Of a stretch of 64,000 nt of DNA, positions 46,266 to 57,440 are shown piece after piece. The position numbers and the translations under genes were made by a program. This DNA comes from Acanthococcus lagerstroemiae (lineage: Eukaryota > Arthropoda > Insecta > Hemiptera > Eriococcidae). Positions within the stretch are counted from its first letter, which is position 1. The number at the start of each line of letters is the position of its first letter. The DNA lies in contig CM063106.1 of assembly GCA_031841125.1 (NCBI GenBank), positions 73,954,101-74,018,100 of the forward strand, read 5' to 3'. The notes under the pieces were generated by a model that ran no database searches, was not told where the DNA came from, and saw only the letters and a program-made list of their open reading frames with translations.

Positions 46266-47321
46266 GAGATAGCAGAAAACGGTTTGGTTAAAAAGCACCC
46301 GCAAAACAGAAACAGGCTAATATCATCAGCTCTTATGTTAAGGAAACAAGTACCTTAAATTTAACTACGGGTAGGTCTTTTTTCCTGAAATTATTTCCAA
46401 CGACCGCCGATAAGAAAAAGCTACGTGACTGCGCCATCATTATTATACCCTATAAAAAACATGCTGTTAAAACGCAACTTTACCCACTGTTTGGCGGAGG
46501 TAAGCAGTCCTTTAACGGGAGGTATTCAGAAAAATGAATACATCATTTGAAGCTAAAGAATTGTATTTCAACTTCTTTTGACCCGCCTGTCGCCTCTCGA
46601 TATCTCTTTTTGTTCCTTATGTGGTCATGTGTGCATTACCTTTCAGCCAAGTCTCATAAGGTAGGACTGTGATGTCAAGTGTAGACTGGTCTGACTAGTC
46701 AAGTTAACCTGGAGTACCGCCAATGTAGTATGCGTACTCACTGTATGTTGTGGCCGGTATCGAGCTAGTCCTTTGGTGGTGGGGGCGGATGGACGTGGTT
46801 TGCCACGAATGCTGTAGGCTAGGCACCAGGCAGGGAATCATTCATGTACCATTGCACATACTGCAGTTGGGAGCAGCTGGAGGCATTGCTGAGAATTGTC
46901 GTTGAGGTTGTTGTGGTTTAGATCAATGACACAGGGCACGTACCGCCAGAAGTATGAGATGGTAGAGTACTGAAGCATGAGAGGATTGAGTGAGTACTCT
47001 GGAGTTGAAGTTACCGCGAGGGTAACTGGAGTGGAACTGAAGACGAATGGACTCTGTCATTTGAGTGATGTTGAAGCAGTTGTTGCAAGTAAATTGCTGA
47101 TAACTGAATTGGATGCGAAGATGGATTGAGTCCTATTAAGAGACACGGTTAAACAGACTTGGCTTACCTTGGGTATTAGCTTATTTTTAGAAATCGGGCT
47201 GATATTTCAAAACCCTTTTACAGAATGTACCAAGCTATCTACTATTTAGGCTGAAAACCTGACGAAATTATTATTTACGTGCCTATTTGGTTAGTTGAAG
47301 TACGAATAGTTCAAAAATACA
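46266..47321. other. intron DNA, no recognised gene
   Basis: 46660..47110 is G-rich with GTTGAGGTTGTTGTGG and GGAGTGGAACTGAAGACG blocks, apparently low-copy. No coding pattern or known repeat was identified. Confidence 0.4.
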
Positions 47322-47660
47322 AGTACCACTGCTGCACAGAAGGACATTGTTACATGGATATGTCGTTCAGATGGCCACGTTAACGTGCACACACGCATTC
47401 CACTGTCATCTCTAGTCGTCCATTCCCGGCATCTCTCGGCATTCTTCATGCCGATCAGTCAAAACGTGATGATGGAACGAATGGCCGCCTAAAGAAGAAT
47501 ATGCAATTGAGGAGTCATCTGTCAACAGGGCGTCCGTTCCATAAGAAATACATTGAACGGACGCCCTTTTGACAGATAACTCCTCAATTACATCACGATG
47601 GTAACGTTTTTATGCGGAGCGTTTTCTGCGGAATTTTTCTCTTTCACGTGGCGAGCCATT
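47322..47660 (+). repeat. family A repeat, copy 6 (carries a 77-bp palindrome)
   Basis: Starts ACCACTGCTGCACAGAAGGA, then CATTGTTACATGGATATGTC, and ends TTTCACGTGGCGAGCCATT. It is interrupted at 47509..47585 inside the block that reads ACGCAACTACATCAC in other copies. Confidence 0.8.
47509..47585. mobile_element. 77-bp palindromic micro-insertion with AATT duplication
   Basis: GAGGAGTCATCTGTCAACAG and GGCGTCCGTTC form the left arm. The right arm GAACGGACGCCC, TTTTGACAGATAACTCCTC is its near-perfect complement, with a 15-base loop (47540..47554). AATT flanks both sides (47505..47508 and 47586..47589). Other family A copies lack it, so it is an insertion. It is too short to encode anything. 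Confidence 0.75.
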
Positions 47661-50041
47661 GTATAATGTATATCCGTATCAGAAGAGGCGATCCAAAATT
47701 TTCGTGTCTTAGATATTTTTAAGACAAATTCAGTGCAGAGTACTTTTTGTTTGAAAACTTTTTCGTATTTTCCATTAAGTTTCAAGATTTTCGAAGAAAC
47801 AAAGAGATGAAAAAGATTCGAACCTTTAAAAAAATTAGCACAATGGCTAGGACTCTTGTTTAGTATGTTCAGCAGCATCAGGATACCTAACTTGTTGCCA
47901 AAACTCATCAGGTAACTCGGAATTATTATTTTTTAGTAGATTTTAATCGAATTTTCCCAGATTACAGAGCAATATTTCAAATAATGTTGTTCATCTCTTC
48001 GCATACATCAGGAGGAATCCGACAAATAATGTTTTTAAAAGGATGTTTCGGCGGCAATTTCAAAAATTACATTTAATTTATGACGCGAACCTCGCGACAT
48101 TTCCGTTTTATTTTTCATATCGATTCTCAGCCGTGCCGCGTTTTCGTTTTCCCCATCAGCCCCCCCTCCCCCACACATCCTTGTTTATTCCGGTTAGGTT
48201 TCTTTTCTGTTTTCTTTTGTTTTTGTTTTTCCTCGGTATCGGGTCTAATATTTTTTGAAAATCGCTTTCGCTTTGTTGCGAAGTTTTTCCATAAACGCTT
48301 TTGCGTATCGTATCGCGTCGCATCGGTTTTTAGGCCGAAAATTATACATCCGGTCATTCGGTCAATTTATCTTTTTTCATATCTCGTACGTTAGCCGTAT
48401 TTACGGCGTTTTAAGCAATAATGTCGCCGGGTCTCGAGTCTAGCCCAGAAAATTTATATCGTACGTTTCGCTCCGCCGTCGATTTATGGATACCGAGCAT
48501 TTGCGCGCATTCGAAATCGATGTTTATAGTTGCTCGATTATTTTGATACAGCCGTCCAGCAGCCAGCGGTGCGGCTTCTCTGCAGCGTCGCGCCGGTTAA
48601 TTATATACGCCCGAATCGGACGACCGCGCGATAAAACTTTTATTTGCTGGACGCGGAAATTCGCACGGGAATTAGCGGCTCTGCGTCCTGCTGAAAATAT
48701 CCGCGTACAGGTTCGGTGTGCGGCGTTAAGTCCGCGAAATACCGCCGCGAAATTTATTGCATTCCGGAGAATTCAGCGACTGTACCGTCAGAGGGGAAAA
48801 TTAAAAAAAGTAAGGCAATACGTTAACTCCGTTTTGATTTTAGCCGAGTGAGCACTTTCAGACTCATTCTGATGGTCTGGTGTAAGAAAAACGCGCGAAT
48901 CAATTTAATTAAACTGATTCGGGCAAGTAGCCGTTTTAGATCTGCTGATAGCGAATTGAGTATGTGAGATTGAACGCAGGAGCGTCTCTACAGGGGGACA
49001 GGGCGAGTGCTCAAAACTATTTTCAAATCATGAACGACCTTTTTAGATTTGATCCAGTTTTTTTAAGACAAACAATCAGAACTTGATGCAACCCTTCAAC
49101 TCTTGAGACAGTTACGACTTCATTTAAGAATGCAAGACTGCTGTTGATTAGCTAAAATAACTTTCCGAGACTCTCCCAGACTTACTTTTTGACTTGCTAT
49201 AGCTCTTGATTGACCGAGTCTACCTGATTTGTAAAGACTCCTAAAAGACTTCCACAACCCTTCCGATTATACTCCAGATTTTCACGACTTGATGGGAAAT
49301 GTTGGTTTATGGGAAAAATGACAAGATACTCGTAGGTTTTCGTAGAGCTGACTGTGGATAAACTAGGGTGTTGAATCTTGCTTTTTCTATTTTTTATTTT
49401 GGTGTTTTACAATGGTCAATGTGAAACTTATATTTTTTCGCTGTTGCAGACAATGCCGCGTAGTTTGTTTGAAAACAAACGGCAGAGAATCTGTCCTATT
49501 ACTGTGGAGAGTGTTGTGAAAGGAGCCGTTAATCGAGAAATAAGTTGGGGGGGAGGGGAAGGAGATATAATTTGTGTTTTCATTGCCTCCAGCAGTATTT
49601 CTGAAAAACACTGCGATTATGTAGTGCATGATACGGGAAAAGCTGTAAACTTACTGTTAACTCACTGAATAATGATACTGGTATATTATGTTCAGAGTTT
49701 GTTTGGCATCTACTCATTATAGTTCATGGTAGAACACTGTCTCGCCTATAGTACAATATCATGTTATATCACGGACCTGAAAAGGCCTTTTTTTTTTTTT
49801 TCAAACGCTAATTCAAAAGTCATCGCGAGGCATCCAAATTGTAACATACTTATTTTTTTAGTAATCGAAGGTGCTTCCAATTAAGCCCTAACTGAACTCT
49901 ATATGTCAATGAGGTGATAATCTGAAGCAAGGAATATAAATTCAGATCCATGGTACAACCGTCTCGCCTACTGAACTTTTTCTCGCCAATTATTTCAAAA
50001 ATTTCTATTTAAAAAACTGGATTTTTATTCGTCAAAATTGA

Positions 50042-50075
<34 letters not shown>

Positions 50076-50079
50076 AAAT
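47661..50079. other. low-repeat stretch with CpG-rich island
   Basis: 48030..48900 is CpG-rich and apparently single-copy (for example CGTACGTTTCGCTCCGCCGT). The 121-codon frame at 48486..48851 is Arg-rich and has no recognised domain. A poly-T of about 28 at 50046 immediately precedes the element at 50080. No gene called. Confidence 0.4.
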
Positions 50080-50340
50080 CAGGGTGTCTAGCAAGATTTA
50101 AAGGTTAAATTGGTTAACTTTAGTTGACCATTTTAGCCCGTTTATTAGGAACTCGCAATTCGCTTTACTCCCCGGTATGCAATCAGTTACCCTCTAGTTA
50201 CCCGCGAGTTACCCTCAGATCACCCAGAAACCCGTCAGTTACCCTTGGCTCCCCTTTAGTTACCCGGATAAGTTATCCAATTGCAACTCTCAGTTACCCT
50301 CAGATTACCTAGAAACCCATCAGTTATCCTGGTTGTATTT
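50080..50340 (+). repeat. CAGGGTGTCTAGC element end followed by AGTTACCCTC array
   Basis: CAGGGTGTCTAGCAAGATTT at 50080 matches the left end at 16188. From 50180 to 50335 follow degenerate repeats of CAGTTACCCTCAGATTACC and AGAAACCCATCAGTTA words, about 30 bases per unit. No opposite terminus was identified. Confidence 0.5.
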
Positions 50341-53300
50341 AGCCGGGTAACTACATTTCGGATTCGGGTTTACGTTTTCCCGTGAACACCTGAAGAAAGC
50401 TGAATCTTAAAAATCTGAATCCAAAATCGACCCCGAACTCCGCCCTGAATCCAAGCTCGATCTTCAAAAACCCAAGTGCAATCAAACCTGTACACTCAAA
50501 ACACTGTTTTGAAAGAACCCGAACTCATGAAACTGAAAAAGAAAATACCCGAACTCGACCACAGTTACACTGGATGAAGAAACAAACCAGGTTCCAGTAA
50601 ACATCGATGGGTTTTGGACATCCGTGGCTCATTCTGATAGCGTTATCACGATTCAATCTCCATTAATATTTTGAACAAACCAGAACAGCGTCATGACAGA
50701 TTTACGGCGATTTGAGTATGCAATTTTATTAACATTGCGAGTTAGGGAATATTCACGGCGTTAGAATTATGCAATTATATTAACACTCTAGTCATGTTGT
50801 TGTTGCATTCGGTTTCGAAGTACAATATTTTTTTTTTTTTTGATGTGACGATGACGTCTTGATTCGAAGTCACGAGAGTAGATAGAAGAACGTTTTTCTT
50901 CCCAACCGATAATTGGAAATTGTAGGTATGATCTTTCACAATATTTCGCAGATTGTACAGAAGTAATGAATCTTCAAAAAACTTTCTATAGTGAATTCCA
51001 TTTGAGCTATGACTGACACCCATGAACATTTATGCGTTATTTGAGCTGATTCCTAAAAAAAAAAAAAAAAAAAAAAAAGTTGCAATTTTCGAAAGGTACC
51101 AGTCGTCTTTTTATATTAGCTGATTTTTGTGTGTTTCTTTTTCTTTTTTTCTTTCAAAGTAAAGATTTTTGAAGAGGGCCAAAAAAATCGCACAACTTCT
51201 CTTTTTTTTTCAATGTTTTTCCCGGTCACAGATTTTCTCTCACAGGCCTTGTCTTTGAAGCATTTTCAGATCAAATTATTTACAGTTTCACAGTTTCTAA
51301 GCGCATTACTAGAATCGCAACTGCAAATGATACATTTTACATTCTGGAAAGGCGAGTGGGGTACTAAGGGTTGTGGGTAATTTAAATGAAATCACATGAC
51401 CATGAAATATAACAATACGTAACATGAATGGAGAGTTTCATGGGATAGGAGTTCACATTGGGCTAACTCAATTTTACTCAAAAATTCAAAAATTAAAATG
51501 TGATTTCCAATCTTAATTGTGATAATATGCAATACAAGCGACCATGCTCGTATTTTCCGTTTAGAAATAATTGTTCTAGCATTTGTGAAAAATACACTCC
51601 TGTCACAGTCGGATAAGTCTTTGTAAACAGAAATTCATTCGATAATTCTTAAAATATTCACATGTTTATAAAGTTGGCGTCAATATGGTAGCTGTTTTCA
51701 TCATACATTAACCTGATGGGAGAACACACAGGAAATTACACATTTTCGGATGTCAGCTGACATGTTCGTGCTACGGATGTGAAGATTCTAGGTCAGCAAA
51801 GTAAGTACTGAATCTTGTTTTATAAAAATTAATAAAATCGTTGAAATTTCTATAATTACTTCTATTATATTTTTGAAGTTTGAAGCGAAGCTTCTTTACG
51901 CAAGATCAGGATGGGTACTTAACGTAGAAAAAGTGAAACGAATGTGAACGGAAAAACATGCAACGGAAGTGACATAGTAAAGTTCCACCCACATTTAGTG
52001 AGATGAGAGAGAGAGAGAGCATGTGTGAAACCAGACTGCTTTCCCTCCACACCACCGTTAACAGTTTTCTGCCATATAACATTCAGTACACGCACATACC
52101 GGCTGATGTAGCAACTCACACAGTGCAAAAGGAGCTTAGTTTCTGTCGAATGTCCTCCGACACCTCATGCATTTTCTTTCAGGTTTGTAGCTATAGCATA
52201 TGCACCTAATTATCTCACTAGTGTGCACATTTACTCCAGCAGGTGGGAAATTATGAGCATTTGATTATTCCTATTTCGCGGTAAAAGGGTGCGTTGAGTC
52301 GAGATATTGGAATTTTTCCAAAGGGAAATAGAAGTTGGTAGAATCCCCAGTAAAAAATATTTTCCTATGTCGATTCAATTTTTTCAATTTTGAACAAAGG
52401 CTTTTTGCTGTCAAGGGTGCATAATTACTCTAATCTGCCACAAATATCACGACGATGCATACAACATAATGTATTTCGTTAAAAACTAAAACCCTGCTCG
52501 AATTTGTATAACTAACCGTGGTAAGTATAGTTGGGAATGATCAACTATGTACTTCGGCTAATTTCTCTTCAGCGTACTAATTAATTGCATGAGAGCCCGC
52601 ATTCTCCGGTTTGGAATGCGAAATCAGGAAAAACGGAACAAATCGCATCTGTAAAATGAAACCGAATCGGAGCGCTTTATTTGAATTCTAAACGTCTAGA
52701 AGATATTTTTCGCTTCAAAACAAATCTTTTCCATTATATTAGTTCAAACTCTTTCCTAACAAATCTTTTCCATTATATTAGTTCAAACTCCTCTTCCACC
52801 GTCCTATCCGTCATATTTCATTCCGTCCACTTCCTTCCTGTCTTCATCCACCCAGTTAATACGGTAATATTTATCTCGGCGAAATGTAGCTTTTTTAATT
52901 TTGTTGATTAAAATACTTTTTTTTCTTCTTTTTTTTTTCTCGGCTTCGATTTACGCAGTACGAGTGGAAAGCGTCAAGGCTAATAATCAAAGTCGAAAGA
53001 AATTTAAGCGGATAACGTTAATCCCTTTCAATTTTAAATAAAACTAAGGGTACATTTCTTCGTAGGTTTAAATGGCGTTCGTCTCTTTTTTTATTTATTT
53101 AATTTATTTTTTGTTTTAATTCCATGAAAGGAGATTTCATTTCGAAGAGCGGGCAAAACGGTCCCAATTTTTTCTTGCTCGTTATACCATAGTACACGTA
53201 ACTTATGCAATCAAAGTTTATGAAGCCTATCGAGGAAGTTTTCTACAAATTTCAACTTACTATTACATGAAAGTATCTCACAGTGGTTGATTCTCCCTCC

Positions 53301-54465
53301 AATCACAGCATCGATACATCGAGAGAAATATTTGTAATTAGTCGACGGATTATCAGAACTAGTATTTTCTTTCCTTTTTAGTTTTGTTTAATGACTTAAA
53401 TTCGCTTATTTATACACGCTTTCAAAGAGACAATCGGTAATTTTCAGCTTATGCTGAAAAAAGAGCTCAGTTTTTGCTCGTAACAGGATGAAAGTCAAAC
53501 TTTTCTCTACGTGTGAAGGAAAGAAAGAAAGAAAGAAAAGCGAATGGCGTCTAACTTCTCGCTCTTATAAGTGGGTATCCAGTGGACATGATCTCCTCTA
53601 ACCATCCTGGCTCATCCTGAATAGGTTGCGCACCGGATGCGCCCATACAGCGGAAAACCTGACCAGATGGGGCATACGCGACGACGTAAGATACCAGATG
53701 TGCGGTTAACTTCAAAACGACGACCACACATACCAGAGGGAAGATGTGGGAACTGGTATTAGTGAACGTCAGCTGGCATTTCCCGTACTCAGCATCCCCC
53801 TCCCTCCCATACACACACATACACAAGAGCATGCTCGTCTCGGTGGCCCTGAATGGATTAATTGATAATCAAGATCGAAGAAAAGTCGTGAAATTTAGAA
53901 ATTTTCGGAGTTTGATAAATCGTGATAGATCAATCATTTTATTTTGGACAATATGCTTTCATATTTGTGTGTTTTTACATAGACAAATTTTGAGGATAAT
54001 AATGTTGGAAGCTTAAATCATATTTTTAGCGTTTTATTTTGCGTTCATAAGAGGACTAATGATTCTCAATCGCAATGCTGTCAATTTTGACCAAAAATGC
54101 CATAAAAACAGGGACGGGCACGTTCTCGAACTCAGTGATTTAAAAGATCGATGGATTATTTAAAAAGTTTACAAGTATCACAAATTCAGATCAGAAGATC
54201 AATTTGAAGGAAAAAAGAATCTTAGATAATGAAAAAGATTCTGATTTTGGAACATTTTGATTGGATTTTAATAATTTTTTCGATTGACAAATACTTGACG
54301 AGGGAACTGCGAATGCGCTCTCAACGTGGACTCTAAGGCGGCTATACCAGCTACAGTAAAACAGAGGATCGATGATGTTCGATAATTTTAAAAACCAGAA
54401 TACGACGGTGATCATTCAAATCTCGAATCTAATGATCATTTAACAATCGTGGAAAATAATTTTTT
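50341..54465. other. intron DNA, no recognised gene
   Basis: Includes a ~21-base direct repeat (GTATGCAATTTTATTAACAT near 50717, ATTATGCAATTATATTAACA near 50766), poly-A at 51056, a (GA)n run at 52004, and a 33-base direct repeat with ACAAATCTTTTCCATTATAT and TAGTTCAAACTC at 52719 and 52759. An apparently single-copy island lies at 52500..53200. The minus-strand frame 53551..53832 is not supported as an exon. Confidence 0.4.
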
Positions 54466-55100
54466 TGTACTACTTGATCAGAAAGGCAATGTTTACATTG
54501 GTGTTTTAAAGACGACAAGAAGCGCTTATTATTCATGCATCGAGTGCTAACGAAACCTGCATGTAAAGTAAACGTCCCTCAATGTAAAGCGGTTTCACAT
54601 GAAAAAACTGCTGGCCAGTAATTTCGTATCGGGGAATCGAGCCCGCGTCCATTGAAACATTTGACTGAAATGCAGCGATTGTCTTTAACCTTTCGGTCAC
54701 GGAGCGAATTATGAAATAGCGACTTAAGAACGCATTTAAATATTCACGATGTAGTACAGCGGTTACCGTTTGTTGTTAACCATCGTTACGTTTTTGCTGG
54801 CCACTACCTGTGTATGCTGTTTGTGCACGTGAACAAACTGAAGACAAGACTGTGATACTGTACTTCATGGTAGTTAACTGAGCAAATAAAATTTTTGAAT
54901 TAATTACGTATACAAAAATCACCTGTCCATAATTTAAATAGATAAATAGATAAAAAAAATACAGACCATGTCAGCGGAAAACATTGCCGCTTCTGATCAA
55001 GTAGTATGAAAAATATCTTCCACAACAAGAGCCAAAAGTTAGTTTACTTTCCCTCGCCATGTAAACACTCACATTTGACTTTTGGTGTGTAATATACTAT
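54466..55100 (-). repeat. family E element, copy 1 (tRNA-related)
   Basis: Minus-oriented relative to copy 2 at 60937..61481, which it matches over most of its length (for example TTTGTGCACGTGAACAAACT, GTACAGCGGTTACCGTTTGT, GCCAGTAATTTCGTATCGGG). It contains an extra ~110 bases near 54905..55015, where GCTTCTGATCAAGTAGTATG is an inverted copy of the outer TACTACTTGATCAGAAAGGC. Its tRNA-like part (54640..54720) is more decayed than in copy 2. Confidence 0.7.
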
Positions 55101-56129
55101 TTTTTAATTTCTTTTACGTTAATCAACTTTTTGATCTAAAAATCTTATGATTTTGCCCATTACTGCGCAAGAGTACTGAGAAAGGAAACAACAGAAGAAG
55201 CAAGAGAGACTCTGATGATGATAATGATGATGAGACTGAAATGATGAATTCTTAATCAACATTACATTTTCTCACTGAATTCAATACGTTCAACAAAGGT
55301 AATGCCATCGAAAAAAAAGTGATTTACTACGCTTTTCAGGTAATTATCCAGAACTTTTATCCAGAGATTTCAGCACAGACATTGGCTCTTCATCTGAATA
55401 GTAGGTATCTGGTCATTGAAGCTTATTTTCCCATGGATATTCTCTCCACCTTCCCCCCGTCTAAATGACAAAATATGTACAACTTACATATTCTCAACAG
55501 GTTATTCAGACTTTACTTAGAAGAATACAAAAATATACTCGCAGACTTTGAAAACATTTTTCTGGAAGATTTTTTCTAATACAAACATTCATCCGCCCCC
55601 ATCCTCAAAAAAAAGTTTTTTAAAAATCTACAAGACTTTAGGAAAGCAAGGGCCACATGATAGAACTGACAACCACGTGTAGACCTGTAGACAGATACTA
55701 ACTTTTCAACTTTTTCATGAAAACTAACAACGAATAATGATCATTTTGAGAAACAAAATTTTTAGGAAGCATTTAATTTACAAATTCACAAAGAATTACA
55801 GGATATTCTTCTCACTTTCCTGATTCCTTCATTACATATAACTCTATCGTCAAGAATGAATGGGCCCCTTTTGATCCAGGTACTGAATTATTTGTACGTG
55901 TTATTAAGAGATATTGTTTTATTGCTTTCAGCTTAGATACGCCCAAGTGAAAGTACAAGATGAGAGACTCCCTCTGCAGATACATGAAACCGTTTACAAA
56001 ATCGCCCTGAGTTAAGGAAAGTTCGAAAAATAGGTTTTCCAGTTAGCCGCAATCGACAACCGAAGTCCTTTTAATTATTCTTTTTTTCTAATTTTGAATA
56101 CACGGTTCATCAAATGAGGAAAGGCAATG
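55101..56129. other. intron DNA, nothing recognised
   Basis: AT-rich spacer with a short GATGAT run near 55214. No coding or repeat structure identified. Confidence 0.4.
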
Positions 56130-56339
56130 CTAACTGATCGAGAGTCCGAAACATAATTTTTTTATTACAAGTTTCAAAGTTCCATTGCTAATATTCTTGG
56201 CAACCAATTCATAAGATTCAGTCATTTTCTTTACATGCAAGGAGACGCACTGAGTTTCAGCAGAAATAGTACAAAGCTCTACGTCCTCAGCTTCAGATCG
56301 GAAACGGTAAAAGTCCAAAGAGATATGCATACCGTCACC
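56130..56339 (-). CDS. short open frame with protein-like sequence, unknown
   Basis: A minus-strand frame of about 70 codons from GDGMHISLDFYRF to a stop at 56130. It has a balanced amino-acid mix, with SEAEDVELCTISAETQCVSL and a Lys-containing end, unlike the Phe/Ile/Lys-rich chance frames around it. Upstream it runs open into the palindrome at 56343..56462. I do not recognise the family. It could be a fragment of a mobile-element protein, an unannotated exon, or chance. Confidence 0.25.
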   Translation of the reverse strand, partial: GDGMHISLDFYRFRSEAEDVELCTISAETQCVSLHVKKMTESYELVAKNISNGTLKLVIKKLCFGLSIS

Positions 56340-56342
56340 TGG

Positions 56343-56462
56343 GGTAATGCTGGGTATTGGTGGTAATATCGGCCACTCATGACTTGTTGTAGAAGCGCTA
56401 GTATAGTTATTAGTAAACAAGTTATGAGTGGCCGATATTACCACCAGTGTCCGATATTACCT
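56343..56462. repeat. palindrome with ~46-bp arms
   Basis: TGGTGGTAATATCGGCCACT plus CATGACTTGTT (56358..56388) pairs with AACAAGTTATGAGTGGCCGA plus TATTACCACCA (56416..56446) with one mismatch over 31 bp. A weaker extension reaches GGTAAT at 56343 and ATTACC at 56462. The loop is 27 bases. CCGATATTACC occurs twice in the right arm. Confidence 0.8.
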
Positions 56463-57021
56463 CAGTGAATGGTACACAAGAATTTGAATTCAACTCTAAA
56501 ATTATGTCGAATCAGCGGGGCCACGTTTGAATGTTTGGATGCCGCAAGCACTGCCACTCTTCATATAAAAAGAAAGAACCCCTTTTTCGCTTGGTGATCG
56601 GCTATAGGAAATGTTTAAAATAATTTTTAATTTGCTTGCAAATTTACTGCTCTTTAAAAAAATGACCTTGGTTTGCCACTTGATCAGGGAAGTCGTAAGG
56701 TTTTTTCAAGAGAGGAAAGGGGTACATCAGTCTGAGTTGATAAGAAAAAATCTCGTTTTTGAAAGTTACACGCTGACAATAAAAAAATCTCTTAAATTTG
56801 TCTTTTAATTCTTTTTATCAATATACTTACTGAAAATTTTTTGGATCTGTTTTCAGTTTTTGCTCCGAGAAGGGGGCGCAATGTATTTCGTTACTCCTTT
56901 TCGATGGCACCATGATTTTACAAGACGGCATGGTTAGTCACTAGGCAACAGGTCTGTGAATTGGCGATACTTTCAACAGTGGTTCATTAATAGCACACGA
57001 AGGACATGAAGACTAACGATC

Positions 57022-57225
57022 TAGTCTTTTTCTAATTTACTCTCAACCCGAGCCCAGGCATCCGCCCTTTCGAGCATTACTTCAGAGACGTCGGGGAGGC
57101 TGTTAGGGCTGTCTTAGCCCTCTTTTCTCATCTTGCCGAGAAATCGGCCTAGGTCGAAATGTAGCGAGCCGGCACCTCCGGATTCCGAGTCCAGCGCTCT
57201 ATCCACTCGGCCAACCAGACCGGTT
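57022..57225 (-). mobile_element. tRNA-derived SINE, family 1, copy 3 (B-box deleted)
   Basis: On the minus strand it begins GGTCTGGTTGGCCGAGTGG with an excellent A-box, and continues TCGGAATCCGGAGGTGCC. It then lacks the GGTTCGAACCC B-box present in copies 1 and 2, passing directly to CTACATTTCGACCTAGGCCG. The 3' end is AAATTAGAAAAAGACT. A small internal deletion of about 20 bases explains this. Without a B-box this copy should be unable to drive pol III transcription. Confidence 0.8.
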
Positions 57226-57440
57226 CAGAATCTGTTTCGCTGGATCGGTAATGTAAAACGGATGGAGAACATCCGTTTCCCCAAGGTACTGCTCTATGGC
57301 GAGCTGGTGGGTGCGGGCAAACGGAAGTCGGTTCAAAACGTACAAGGAAGTACTGTTACAAGTTCTGAAAAACCGCGGCATTGGGAACACCTGGCAGACT
57401 GTAGGATAGGACAGCTCCTGCGGTTGTTTAGACTGGCTTA
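57226..57440 (+). pseudogene. LINE-type ORF C-terminal fragment, frameshifted
   Basis: RWIGNVKRMENIRFPKVLLY followed by GELVGAGKRK matches the C-terminal RW.GHV.RM...R.PK..LYGEL..GKR block common in insect non-LTR retrotransposon polyproteins. A frameshift near 57328 moves the continuation (RFKTYKEVLLQVLKNRGI) to another frame. It sits directly beside the head of SINE copy 3. No upstream palm motifs or 3' tail were found, so it is a short dead fragment. Confidence 0.65.

Noticed and set aside
48486..48851. 121-codon plus-strand frame in a CpG-rich island
   Set aside because: Arg-rich with no recognised domain and no splice context; length is not surprising at this GC content.
53551..53832. 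93-codon minus-strand frame with a hydrophobic stretch, considered as an upstream receptor exon
   Set aside because: The hydrophobic segment lacks any TM1-TM4 hallmark (no DRY, LAxxD or conserved Trp), and splice sites in a suitable phase are not evident.
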